Assembly: GCA_039028335.1 (NCBI GenBank)
Contig: JBCCIF010000008.1
Location: 1-53,924 of the forward strand
Length of the DNA stretch: 53,924 nt
Reading direction: 5' to 3'
Origin: JABDKJ01 sp039028335
Lineage (GTDB): Bacteria > Bacteroidota > Bacteroidia > Flavobacteriales_D > JABDKJ01
In this document: in pieces, positions 1 through 9,378 of the stretch
Layout: each line of letters starts with the position of its first letter
Numbering within the stretch: the first letter of the stretch is position 1
The notes under the pieces: model-generated
What the model saw: only the letters and a program-made list of their open reading frames with translations
The model's database searches: none
What the model was told of the DNA's origin: nothing
Made by a program: the position numbers and the translations under genes

Positions 1-1
1 C

Positions 2-2692
2 AAAAGAAAATACATTAAAACCATACGTTGGTATGATCGTGTAGATCTGAATGTTTTGAGCCCAAGTCAAGAATTGGACTACAATTTCAAACGAGGGTAC
101 AGCCATTTCAAACTAGAAGAATTAGATGCTTCAAAAAAGTACTTTTCGATGGTCATCCAGGAACCGAATAAATATGAAGTTCCAGCAAACTATTATTTCG
201 GTCATATCGCTTACCAAGAAGGAAAGTATGAAACGGCTATGAATTCTTTTGATAAAATAAAAGATCAAGAAAAGTTCAAAGGATTGGTTCCTGTTTATAT
301 TTCTCAAATTTACTTTCAGCAAGAGAACTTCCAAGAATTGGTTGACTACGCTCCGGGAATAATTGAATTGATCAAAGAAGAGCGTCAACCTGAGGTGCTG
401 AGGATGATTGGTGAATCGTACTTCAGACTGGAGAATTATGAGCGAGCTGCAGAGTATCTTGAGCAATTCGCAAGCTCCTCAGGATTTAAAGATCGAGAAG
501 GGTACTATGAATTGGGTTATTCGTATTACCGCATTGGCAAATACCCCTCATCCATTGAGGCTTTCACGAAAGTTACATTTGAGGAGGACAGCCTTTCGCA
601 ATTGACGGCTTACCAATTAGCCGATGCTTACTTAAAAAATGGAGATAAACTCAAAGCAAGAAATGGATTTAAGCAAGCAGCAAATTACAGTTTTGATAGG
701 GAGTTGCAAGAAGATGCATTGTTCAATTTTGCAAAATTAGCCTATGAATTATCTGCCGATCCTTTTGACGAAGCCATTCAAGCTTTTGAAACCTATTTGG
801 AAGAATATCCCAATTCCGAAAGAAGCGATCAAGCCTATGAGTTTCTATTGAATGTTTATTTGACAACCAAAAATTATGAGGCGGCATATAATGCACTGAA
901 TAAACTTCAAGAATTAGATTTTCGAGAAAAAGAAATTTATCAGACGGTTGTGTTCAATCGGGGCATAGAGTTTATAAAGAGCAAGAAATTTGAATTGGCA
1001 AATGAGTTTTTAGATAAAGTCACGAATCACCCGATAGACGAGTCAATCAATGGAAAAGCAAAATTTTGGAAGGCGGAAATATTGTACAAGCAGCAAAAGT
1101 TTGAGCAAGCTGTTTTGGCCTATAAAGCTTTTTTAGTTCACCCAGGTAGTTTAAAGTCGGGATATTCCAATAGTGCAAATTACAGTTTGGGATATACCTA
1201 TTTCAATCAAAAAGAATTTGCTTCTTCAAGAGATTACTTCAAGAAATTTATTTCAAAGTACAGCGCCAAGAATAAAAAGAAGTTAAATGATGCTTATTTG
1301 AGATTAGCGGATTCGCATTTCGTTCAAAAAGATTATGCCTTAGCTATAGAGAGCTATAATAAGGCGAGGGAGGTAGGCATATTCGATAAAGACTATGCTC
1401 TTTTTCAAATTTCCAGATGTAACGGTTATTCCAATGATCTAGATGCTAAAATCGAAAACCTCATGAAGCTCCTTAACGAAAATGCTGAGTCACCTTATGT
1501 GGCAGCTGCAAAGTTTGAAATAGGTGATAGTTATTTCAAAAAAGATGCAAACGATCAGGCTTTGAATTATTTGAATGATGTCATCGACAATCATGCGAGC
1601 TCGGCTTATATTAAAAGGTCTTTAAAGACATTGGGCTTGATTTATTATAGAGATGGGGAATTTGAGGAATCTATGGCTGCATTCAAGAGAGTGATTGAGG
1701 ATTTTGCCAATGATGCAGATTCTAAAGAAGCCTTAGATCGACTCAAAGACATTGCGGTTGAAACGGGGAATACAGATATATTAGACAATCTAGATTTCGA
1801 TATCAGCTCTGCAGCTTTGGATTCTGTTGCTTATCGAAGCGCAGAGAACATGTATATTGATGGAAACTGCGAAGGAGCGAGACCGGCATTCGAAGCCTAT
1901 CTCAAGAAATATCAACCTGGGATTTTTGGTTTGAATGCAAATTTCTACAAGGCTGAATGCGATTACGAAGCAGAGGATTTTGACGCTGCTCTTAGGGGTT
2001 ATGAGTTTGCCATAAGTCAAACGAAGAATCAATTCACTGAGCCTTCTCTCTTGGCTGCTGCCAGCATTACATATAAAAGGTTGGATTATCAAGAAGCCTT
2101 AGATCACTATATCAATCTGGAGCGAAATTCGGAGTACAACATCAATATTTTAGAAGCGAAGATTGGCCAGATGAGATGCTATTATTATTTAGGACAATTG
2201 CAAAATGCCAAAGATTATGTTGATTGGGTAAAGGATGATCCGCAGACTCCGGAAGAAATTGCAGCTGAAGCATATTTCTTTGAAGGCAAGATACTTTATG
2301 ATCAAGGGCAATTGAACGAGGCAATTACTGCTTTTCAGAAAGCAGCGGATCGCTCGGATCGTGAATTGGGAGCTGAAGCCATGTTCAATAAATGCAAGGC
2401 GCTTTATGATAGCGGAAAGTTTACAGAAACAGAAGATGATATATTCAATCTCATAGACGCGTATCCAAGTCAAATGAAATGGAAAATTGAGTCATTCTTT
2501 CTGCTCTCAGATGTCTATGTGGCAATGAATGACTTATTTCAAGCAAAGTCGACCTTACAAAGTATAATCGACAATGTTGAAGATGAAGATGTCCAGGAGA
2601 GGGCTTTAAAAGAGTATGAGGAAATACTCGCACTTGAGAAGGCAAGAGATGAGGGCGAAGAAAATGAATCAGAAATTATAATTGAAGAGTAA
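2..2692 (+). CDS. Large TPR-repeat protein, 5' end outside window
   Basis: The reading frame is open from the first bases of the window, so the gene is truncated at its 5' end; 896 residues are visible. The TTG at position 56 is only an internal codon. Nearly the whole protein is made of degenerate 34-residue tetratricopeptide repeats (repeated patterns such as YFGHIAYQEGKYETAMNSF and YYELGYSYYRIGKYPSSIEAF), ending in an acidic tail. TPR solenoids are protein-binding scaffolds; the partner is unknown. The stop codon lies one base before the start of the outer-membrane barrel gene, so the two are very likely co-transcribed and may act together, with this protein on the periplasmic side. A signal peptide, if present, lies outside the window. 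The TPR assignment is secure; the cellular role is not known to me. Confidence 0.85.
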   Translation, partial: KRKYIKTIRWYDRVDLNVLSPSQELDYNFKRGYSHFKLEELDASKKYFSMVIQEPNKYEVPANYYFGHIAYQEGKYETAMNSFDKIKDQEKFKGLVPVYISQIYFQQENFQELVDYAPGIIELIKEERQPEVLRMIGESYFRLENYERAAEYLEQFASSSGFKDREGYYELGYSYYRIGKYPSSIEAFTKVTFEEDSLSQLTAYQLADAYLKNGDKLKARNGFKQAANYSFDRELQEDALFNFAKLAYELSADPFDEAIQAFETYLEEYPNSERSDQAYEFLLNVYLTTKNYEAAYNALNKLQELDFREKEIYQTVVFNRGIEFIKSKKFELANEFLDKVTNHPIDESINGKAKFWKAEILYKQQKFEQAVLAYKAFLVHPGSLKSGYSNSANYSLGYTYFNQKEFASSRDYFKKFISKYSAKNKKKLNDAYLRLADSHFVQKDYALAIESYNKAREVGIFDKDYALFQISRCNGYSNDLDAKIENLMKLLNENAESPYVAAAKFEIGDSYFKKDANDQALNYLNDVIDNHASSAYIKRSLKTLGLIYYRDGEFEESMAAFKRVIEDFANDADSKEALDRLKDIAVETGNTDILDNLDFDISSAALDSVAYRSAENMYIDGNCEGARPAFEAYLKKYQPGIFGLNANFYKAECDYEAEDFDAALRGYEFAISQTKNQFTEPSLLAAASITYKRLDYQEALDHYINLERNSEYNINILEAKIGQMRCYYYLGQLQNAKDYVDWVKDDPQTPEEIAAEAYFFEGKILYDQGQLNEAITAFQKAADRSDRELGAEAMFNKCKALYDSGKFTETEDDIFNLIDAYPSQMKWKIESFFLLSDVYVAMNDLFQAKSTLQSIIDNVEDEDVQERALKEYEEILALEKARDEGEENESEIIIEE

Positions 2693-2693
2693 G

Positions 2694-4445
2694 ATGAAAC
2701 AGTTTAAAAACATCACAGTTCTGTTGGCAATTTTGTTTCTTCAAAAGGCTGTGGGACAATATGATCAGGAGATAATTGCAGAAGGTCCTTTGCAGCTTTC
2801 TGTGGGTAAAGTCTTCAAAATTGCCGAGCAACCCAAAACGATTGATTCGACATTTCTTACGCAGGAACTGTCCTATCAACTTATTCCACGCAGAGCTTTT
2901 TCGGAATTTAAGCCAACTGTCTTGACACCGGCAAAAATTGAAATAAAACCCAAGGCTCCGAAACTTTACAAGGCGTATACCAAATTAGGCATAGGGACTT
3001 TTACAACTCCTTTGGCCCAATTGTATTATAATTCTATGCGCACCAACAAAGGAGCATGGGGATTCTCTTACGATCATTTGTCATCTGCTGGAGGCGTTTC
3101 AAATGCTCCTCAATCGAGGTTTAGCGACAATGCAATCGACTTTTGGGGTCGTGCATTTTTAAGAAAGCATGTAGCTGAGGGTAAATTTGGTTGGAATAGA
3201 AATCACAATCATTTCTATGGGATGGATTTAACGAATAGTGATCTTGAGATTCCAGATGAAGATATTGAACAGACCTTTAATGAATTTGGAGGAGGTGTGG
3301 GTATAAAAACCTATCATCGAGATTCGACCAAAATTTCTTATGCGGCAAATTTGAATGGCTATTACTTAACCGCTAGGGAAGAAACGAAAGAAACACATAT
3401 CGCGATTGATGGCTGGGTAAATAAAAGAGAGGGGGATTACATTTTTGAAATAGGAGGTGAACTGATTAGCAATAATTATCAATCGCTTTCTAATAGAGCA
3501 TTAAATTATCTGGATACGACTGGTGGAACAATGGTGCAAAGTCAAATTGAAAACACCTATTTTATTTTCACTGCGAAACCAAAGATTCGTGCGGATGTCG
3601 GCAATTTACAAGCGGATGTCGGTCTCGATATTAACTATGAAAACCAAATTAGTGGGGAATTCAAGTTTTACCCCCAGGCTTTCGTTTCCTATGAGCTTTT
3701 CGATGGAATTATTGTGCCCTATATTCATTACACGGGCGGTTTGGAGAGGAATACTTACAATTCACTAAGAAAGGACAATCCCTTTCTATTGAATTCAATA
3801 GCCTTCGATGATGAACTTTTCGATTTAGATCCAGATTTACGCAATACCAATAATCGATTCGATTTGAATGGAGGAATTAAAGCTCGATTTAGCAATACAC
3901 TTTCTTTATCAGGAAACGTACGCGTTCATCGGTTTAAAGACCTGCCTATGTTTGTTAATGATACGACTTATTCCAATGAAAACCGTTTTGGGGTAATTTA
4001 TGATGATGGTCGCCTGTTGGGAATTTCTGGTCAAATTGCCTATCGATATAATGAGTTTTTGAATTTAACTGCTGGGCTTGAATTGCAAGATTTCAATATG
4101 GACAATGAAGAAGAAGCATGGCACAGACCCGAAACCAAATTTACTGCTGGAGTCATTTTTGACTACAATGATAAATTGGTTGCAAAATTTGATGCCTACA
4201 TGATCGGCAAGCGCTTTGTTAAGTCCCTTCTTCCCATAGAGGATCAAGAACCTTTGAATGATGGTTCATACAAAACAACAGTCGATGCATATTTCGATGC
4301 TTCCTTGAGCGCTGAATACCGATACACGAAGCGATTATCGGCATTTCTAGAACTCAATAATATAACAGGTGGACGATACGAAAGATGGTACAGATACCGC
4401 ACTCAACCTTTTCAAGTTATGGGAGGTATAAGCTATTCATTTTAA
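2694..4445 (+). CDS. Plugless TonB-receptor-like outer membrane beta-barrel protein
   Basis: A 583-residue protein with a clear signal peptide (MKQFKNITVLLAILFLQKAVGQ). About 75 mature residues follow, then a long run of alternating amphipathic strands typical of an outer-membrane barrel, ending in GGISYSF with the terminal aromatic residue of outer-membrane proteins. No carboxypeptidase-like domain or TonB plug is visible, so it is annotated only by general resemblance to TonB-dependent receptor barrels. I chose the ATG at 2694, one base after the TPR gene's stop, over the upstream TTG at 2682 because the signal peptide then starts properly. The tight linkage suggests an outer-membrane barrel with a periplasmic TPR partner. 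Substrate unknown. Confidence 0.75.
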   Translation: MKQFKNITVLLAILFLQKAVGQYDQEIIAEGPLQLSVGKVFKIAEQPKTIDSTFLTQELSYQLIPRRAFSEFKPTVLTPAKIEIKPKAPKLYKAYTKLGIGTFTTPLAQLYYNSMRTNKGAWGFSYDHLSSAGGVSNAPQSRFSDNAIDFWGRAFLRKHVAEGKFGWNRNHNHFYGMDLTNSDLEIPDEDIEQTFNEFGGGVGIKTYHRDSTKISYAANLNGYYLTAREETKETHIAIDGWVNKREGDYIFEIGGELISNNYQSLSNRALNYLDTTGGTMVQSQIENTYFIFTAKPKIRADVGNLQADVGLDINYENQISGEFKFYPQAFVSYELFDGIIVPYIHYTGGLERNTYNSLRKDNPFLLNSIAFDDELFDLDPDLRNTNNRFDLNGGIKARFSNTLSLSGNVRVHRFKDLPMFVNDTTYSNENRFGVIYDDGRLLGISGQIAYRYNEFLNLTAGLELQDFNMDNEEEAWHRPETKFTAGVIFDYNDKLVAKFDAYMIGKRFVKSLLPIEDQEPLNDGSYKTTVDAYFDASLSAEYRYTKRLSAFLELNNITGGRYERWYRYRTQPFQVMGGISYSF

Positions 4446-4570
4446 GCGAAAGAATACTTTTGATTCTAGCCTGAAAAATCAAATTTTTTCCTTGTGAAAA
4501 AAGCAATAAGAAATGTTAATAAACGGGCCATTTAGCAGTACTTTCAGGAGGTTAAAAGGGCTTATTTTGG

Positions 4571-4578
4571 TATCTTTG
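4571..4578 (+). promoter_or_regulatory. Bacteroidota -7 promoter element for gyrB
   Basis: TATCTTTG matches the TAnnTTTG -7 element of the Bacteroidota primary sigma factor. No clear -33 TTG is visible at the usual distance. Transcription would start near 4584, giving a leader of roughly 18 bases to the ATG at 4602. This favours that ATG over the GTG at 4596. Confidence 0.55.
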
Positions 4579-4601
4579 TATACACGAAAATTACAGTGGA
4601 A

Positions 4602-6563
4602 ATGAGCGAGGAAACAGCGAACAAAAAATCGGGATATTCAGCGGATAGTATTCAGGCCCTAGAGGGCATGGAACATGTGAGAATGCGTCCCTCAATGTAT
4701 ATTGGAGATGTAGGGGTAAGAGGTCTTCATCACTTGGTTTATGAGGTAGTAGATAACTCTATCGATGAAGCTTTAGCTGGTCATTGTGACTTGATTGAAG
4801 TGGATATTCTTCCAGATAATGGAATTCGCGTTTTGGACAATGGACGAGGTATTCCGGTTGGAATGCACAAGAAAGAAGGAGTATCGGCCTTAGAGGTCGT
4901 TATGACTAAAATTGGAGCGGGTGGTAAATTTGACAAAGATTCGTATAAAGTATCAGGTGGATTGCATGGAGTAGGAGTATCTTGTGTAAATGCCCTTTCC
5001 AGAGATTTAAAGGCTACCGTATATCGCGAGGGAAAAATTTGGGAGCAAGAGTATAAGCAGGGGAAAAAACAATACGCTGTTACTGAAAAAGGTTCAACGG
5101 ATAAGAGAGGAACTGAAGTTACTTACTATCCTGATCCGGAGATATTTGATGTTCTGGAATACAACTACGACACCTTAGCTACAAGAATGCGTGAATTGGC
5201 ATTTTTGAACAAAGGAATCAAAGTTAAGATCACGGATAAAAGAAGTTCTAATGAAGAGGGCGAGCACCAGACTGAAACTTTTCATTCTGAAAGAGGTCTA
5301 GCCGAATTTGTTGAGTTTTTGGATTCGACTAGAGAGCCGCTTATTTCAAAAGTAGTGAGTATGGAAGGGGAGAAGAATGGCATACCAGTTGAAGTTGCCA
5401 TGATTTATAACACTTCTTATTCAGAGAATATTTTTGCTTATGTGAATAATATTAATACGCACGAAGGAGGTACCCACCTTTCTGGTTTTCGAAGAGGACT
5501 CACGAATACTTTGAAAAAGTATGCCGAAGAAAGTGGGATGCTTTCGAAATTGAAATTCGAAATTTCTGGTGATGATTTTCGTGAAGGATTGACAGCAGTT
5601 ATCTCTGTTAAAGTTTCGGAGCCTCAATTTGAAGGGCAAACCAAGACCAAATTGGGAAATCGCGAGGTTACAGCCCCAGTTTCTCAGGCAGTAAGTGAAA
5701 TGTTGAGCAACTATTTGGAAGAGAATCCAAATGATGCAAAGCAAATTGTAAGTAAAGTAATACTTGCCGCTCAAGCTAGACATGCAGCCCGAAAGGCACG
5801 TGAAATGGTGCAGAGAAAAAATGTGCTTTCAGGTTCAGGATTGCCTGGAAAACTCTCTGATTGTTCAGATAAGGATCCTCAAAATTGTGAGCTGTACTTG
5901 GTCGAGGGAGATTCAGCGGGTGGAACAGCCAAACAAGGAAGAGATCGTGTCTTTCAAGCTATAATGCCACTTCGTGGTAAAATATTGAATGTTGAAAAGG
6001 CAATGACGCATAAGATTTTCGACAATGAGGAAATCAAAAATATCTATACGGCTCTTGGTGTTCGAATAGGAACCGAAGAAGATTCAAAAGCCTTGGATCT
6101 TTCAAATTTAAGATACCATAAGATAGTGATCATGTGTGATGCCGATGTCGATGGTTCGCATATCCAAACGCTTATAATGACTTTCTTCTTCCGTCATATG
6201 AAGGAACTCATAGAAAACGGGTTCCTCTACATTGCTACTCCTCCTTTGTATCTGGTTAAAAAAGGTAAGCAGCAAAAGTATGCATGGAATGATGAAGAGC
6301 GAGACGGTTTAATGGCCCAGATGAAAGGAAAGGCTGAAGGATCAGGAGGAGTATCGGTTCAACGTTATAAAGGTTTAGGTGAAATGAATGCCGAGCAGCT
6401 TTGGGAAACAACAATGAATCCAGAGAATAGAACACTTCGTCAAGTGACGATTGATAATGCTGTAGAGGCTGATCGAATTTTCTCTATGCTCATGGGTGAC
6501 GAAGTTCCTCCTAGACGCGAATTTATCGAGCAAAATGCGGTTTATGCGAATATAGACGCATAG
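4602..6563 (+). CDS. gyrB: DNA gyrase subunit B
   Basis: ATP-binding subunit of the type IIA topoisomerase that introduces negative supercoils. The 653 residues carry the GHKL ATPase domain at the N-terminus (PSMYIGDVGVRGLHH, then EVVDNSIDEALAG with the catalytic Glu and Mg-binding Asn near residues 48-52, and DNGRGIPV). A transducer domain follows, then the TOPRIM domain with EGDSAGGTAKQGRDR and DADVDGSHI, and the C-terminal RYKGLGEMN motif. The length and the PLRGKILNVEKA block fit GyrB rather than ParE. The start could be GTG at 4596 (MEMSEE) or ATG at 4602 (MSEE); the promoter position favours the ATG. The small downstream ORF follows without an obvious terminator. Confidence 0.97.
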   Translation: MSEETANKKSGYSADSIQALEGMEHVRMRPSMYIGDVGVRGLHHLVYEVVDNSIDEALAGHCDLIEVDILPDNGIRVLDNGRGIPVGMHKKEGVSALEVVMTKIGAGGKFDKDSYKVSGGLHGVGVSCVNALSRDLKATVYREGKIWEQEYKQGKKQYAVTEKGSTDKRGTEVTYYPDPEIFDVLEYNYDTLATRMRELAFLNKGIKVKITDKRSSNEEGEHQTETFHSERGLAEFVEFLDSTREPLISKVVSMEGEKNGIPVEVAMIYNTSYSENIFAYVNNINTHEGGTHLSGFRRGLTNTLKKYAEESGMLSKLKFEISGDDFREGLTAVISVKVSEPQFEGQTKTKLGNREVTAPVSQAVSEMLSNYLEENPNDAKQIVSKVILAAQARHAARKAREMVQRKNVLSGSGLPGKLSDCSDKDPQNCELYLVEGDSAGGTAKQGRDRVFQAIMPLRGKILNVEKAMTHKIFDNEEIKNIYTALGVRIGTEEDSKALDLSNLRYHKIVIMCDADVDGSHIQTLIMTFFFRHMKELIENGFLYIATPPLYLVKKGKQQKYAWNDEERDGLMAQMKGKAEGSGGVSVQRYKGLGEMNAEQLWETTMNPENRTLRQVTIDNAVEADRIFSMLMGDEVPPRREFIEQNAVYANIDA

Positions 6564-6568
6564 GTTTT

Positions 6569-6967
6569 TTGTTCCTTTCGTTTAAAAAGCGCTGCTATAT
6601 CCTGAGGGTTTGGTTCAATAAATTTGAATTGTATCACCTTAGTTCAGGCAGGTCAATTCTTCTGAATGATCTGAACTTTTCCAATTCGAGAATTTTGATC
6701 GCAAATTTCTCAAATGCGTCACAACCCCTGTTGAAGATGTTTGAGGAGATGGAAGGGAAAGGAATTTTCATTCCAATAAAGTATGTGGCGATCTGTGTCA
6801 TGGAAGATCTTGAAGATGGCATAAGTCAAGTAGAAGAATTGGCCTTGTCAGACTTGTGCTATCATGTTGGAGCGAAAAGAGTTTTGTTTTTTAAGAATGG
6901 GGAAACTCATTCAGAAAATGAAATCTACCGAATGTTGAAGAAAGGCAAGGGAACTAGCGATCTTTAA
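6569..6967 (+). CDS. Small MreB-like protein (tentative), rod-shape-determining protein family
   Basis: A 132-residue ORF starting five bases after the gyrB stop, probably on the same transcript. The start codon is uncertain: TTG at 6569 is the only usual start before residue 58, and the protein may begin a little later. The pattern RVWFNKFELYHLSSGRSIL, then RILIANFSNASQPLLKMF, then a turn into LCYHVGAKRVLFFKNGE recalls small actin-fold relatives of MreB found in Bacteroidota. The first strand-turn-strand and the late helix-strand are what suggest this. I see no complete nucleotide-binding signature, so a polymerising ATPase cannot be claimed. That it is a real gene is fairly likely from its amino-acid composition and position; the family call is weak. 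Confidence 0.45.
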   Translation: MFLSFKKRCYILRVWFNKFELYHLSSGRSILLNDLNFSNSRILIANFSNASQPLLKMFEEMEGKGIFIPIKYVAICVMEDLEDGISQVEELALSDLCYHVGAKRVLFFKNGETHSENEIYRMLKKGKGTSDL

Positions 6968-7046
6968 TTTGATTTTTTTATCTCTAGAGCTGCAATTTTA
7001 TGGGGTAATCAGAGTTAAAATTGTATCCTTATCATAAACAAAACAA

Positions 7047-9374
7047 TTGAGAACAATATTTGCTTTAATTTTTGTTCTAGGCACTATCCAATACGCTGGA
7101 CAAAAGACCTATACCATTTCAGGAATAATCAGCGATGCTAAAAGCGGTGAATCTCTAATTGGGGCTACAGCCTATGAAAAAGATCAGCTTATTGGAACTA
7201 GCGCAAATGTGTATGGTTTTTATTCAATAAGTTTACCTGCAGATACCGTCAATCTTATTTTTTCTTTTATTGGATATGAGCCTCAAAAGAAGCGCATCGA
7301 CTTGAACGGTGATATTCGTTTGGATATAGCACTAGCGTCTTCTAGTACGACATTGAGTGAAGTCGTGGTGACAGGGCAAAAAGAGGATTTTGAAGAGGTT
7401 CAAATGAGTTCAGAAAAGCTGGACATGAAATTGGTCAAGTCCCTTCCTGTGCTTCTTGGTGAACGTGATTTATTGAAAACCATTCAATTATTACCTGGAG
7501 TTCAATCTGGTTCTGAAGGTACCAGTGGCATCTACGTTAGAGGCGGAGGCCCAGATCAAAATTTGTTTTTGCTTGATGGTGTACCGTTATACAATGTTTC
7601 GCATCTTTTTGGATTCTTTTCGGTCTTTAATCCGGATGGAATAGGAAGTGCAGAAATCATAAAAGGAGGATTTCCTGCGCGCCATGGCGGACGACTTTCT
7701 TCAGTTGTTGATATTCGCATGAAAGAAGGAAGTAAAGAAGGATTTCACGGTGAAGGAGGAATCGGCTTGGTGGGTTCGCGTTTAACCTTGGAAGGGCCAA
7801 TTGGAAAAGGAAATACATCATATTTAATTTCGGGAAGACGAACGTATATTGACATACTGGCTCGACCATTAATTGCAGCGAGTTCTGATGGAGATGAGAC
7901 AGCAGGGTATTTTTTCTATGATTTAAATGGTAAGGCAAATCACACGATAGATGACAATAATAGGGTTTATCTGAGTGCATATTTTGGAAACGACAAGGCC
8001 TATAGCCGATTCAAATATGACGGACTAGGAGCGAATGAAACTGAAAAAATCAGGTTGGCATGGGGAAATGCAATTGTGGCCGCTCGATGGAACAGGATTA
8101 TCAATCCCAAATTATTTGCAAATACAACACTGACGATGAGTAATTATCGCTTCGTTACCTCCTATGAATTGGAATACGATGACGATGATTTTGAAGATGA
8201 ATATTTTGAATACCGCTCGGGTATAAACGATGTCGGCTTAAAAGTCGATTTTGATTATTTGCCCGAGCCAAACCATGCTATCAAAGCGGGTTTCGGGTAT
8301 ACCTATCATACATTTAATCCAGGGGTTACACGCGTTGAGTTTGGGAGTGAAGATGACCGTTTTGGAGCAAGCAAGGTATTTGCAAATGAGAGTTATCTCT
8401 ATTTTGAGGACGATTGGAAAATCAACGATCAATTAAAAATGAATGCAGGATTGCGCGCTTCGGGATTCCTGGTTGATTCAAAAGTGAGAGGAGCAATCGA
8501 ACCGCGTTTGGCTTTCCGTTACTTATTGGATGATAAACAATCCATAAAAGCCTCGTATTCTCATATGGTGCAATACTTACACCTTTTAACCTCTGGATCG
8601 ATTGGCTTGCCTGTTGATCTTTGGGTACCAGTGACAGGCAGAATAGACCCGCAAAGAAGTGATCAACTTGCTTTAGGATGGTCAAGAAAAATTAATGAGT
8701 CGTATGAGTTGAGCGTAGAATCCTATTACAAGTGGATGCGTAACTTGATAGAGTACAAAGAAGGCGCAGGTTTTCAAGGTACTGGAGAAGACTGGCAGAG
8801 CAAAGTTGAATCGGGGAGAGGTTGGGCCTATGGTGGTGAGATTTTACTCAGGAAAGATATGGGAGATTTTACCGGTTGGCTAGGATATACCTTGAGTTGG
8901 AGTAATCGACAATTCGATAATCTGAATTTTGGTAGAACCTTTCCGTACAAATTTGATCGAAGACACGATATTTCTCTTACACTAAATTACGATATCAATG
9001 ATAATGTTGACATTGGAGTCGTATGGGTCTATGGCACTGGGAATGCCCTAAGTTTAGCTACAGCACAATATCAGAATACATTTGAAATTCCCGGAATTGA
9101 CACCCAGGTTCCTTTTTATCCGCAGTCGTTGGAATTTATAGAAGAGCGTAATGGATATCGAATGGCTGCTTATCATAGAATGGATATCGGAATAAACTTT
9201 CATAAACAAAAAGAGAAATATAAACGAACGTGGTCTTTGGGATTGTACAATGCCTACAGCAGAAAGAATCCTTTTTATTTATTCTTTGATACAGATTTTA
9301 CAGGACAAAGAAAACTCTATCAACAAAGTCTATTCCCTATTATACCTTCAATCAGTTATCATTTTAAATTTTAA
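7047..9374 (+). CDS. TonB-dependent receptor with carboxypeptidase-like regulatory domain
   Basis: A 775-residue outer-membrane receptor: signal peptide (residues 1-19, ending YAGQ), a carboxypeptidase D regulatory-like domain (about 22-100, ISGIISDAKSGESLIGA), a TonB plug (about 115-235, with GVQSGSEGTSGIYVRGGGP and IIKGGFPARHGGRLSSVVD), then a 22-strand-type barrel ending HFKF. It should import an unidentified ligand using TonB energy. The next gene is a DUF4249 lipoprotein five bases downstream, and the same pair recurs at 40514-43905 with clear protein similarity. The start is TTG, because an in-frame stop lies just upstream and the signal peptide begins exactly there. It is not a SusC/SusD pair: no RagB/SusD protein is present. 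Confidence 0.9.
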   Translation: MRTIFALIFVLGTIQYAGQKTYTISGIISDAKSGESLIGATAYEKDQLIGTSANVYGFYSISLPADTVNLIFSFIGYEPQKKRIDLNGDIRLDIALASSSTTLSEVVVTGQKEDFEEVQMSSEKLDMKLVKSLPVLLGERDLLKTIQLLPGVQSGSEGTSGIYVRGGGPDQNLFLLDGVPLYNVSHLFGFFSVFNPDGIGSAEIIKGGFPARHGGRLSSVVDIRMKEGSKEGFHGEGGIGLVGSRLTLEGPIGKGNTSYLISGRRTYIDILARPLIAASSDGDETAGYFFYDLNGKANHTIDDNNRVYLSAYFGNDKAYSRFKYDGLGANETEKIRLAWGNAIVAARWNRIINPKLFANTTLTMSNYRFVTSYELEYDDDDFEDEYFEYRSGINDVGLKVDFDYLPEPNHAIKAGFGYTYHTFNPGVTRVEFGSEDDRFGASKVFANESYLYFEDDWKINDQLKMNAGLRASGFLVDSKVRGAIEPRLAFRYLLDDKQSIKASYSHMVQYLHLLTSGSIGLPVDLWVPVTGRIDPQRSDQLALGWSRKINESYELSVESYYKWMRNLIEYKEGAGFQGTGEDWQSKVESGRGWAYGGEILLRKDMGDFTGWLGYTLSWSNRQFDNLNFGRTFPYKFDRRHDISLTLNYDINDNVDIGVVWVYGTGNALSLATAQYQNTFEIPGIDTQVPFYPQSLEFIEERNGYRMAAYHRMDIGINFHKQKEKYKRTWSLGLYNAYSRKNPFYLFFDTDFTGQRKLYQQSLFPIIPSISYHFKF

Positions 9375-9378
9375 AGGA

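Noticed and set aside
4596..6563. ParE (topoisomerase IV subunit B) instead of GyrB
   Set aside because: Length and the RDRVFQAIMPLRGKILNVEKA-type block and its surroundings fit GyrB better.
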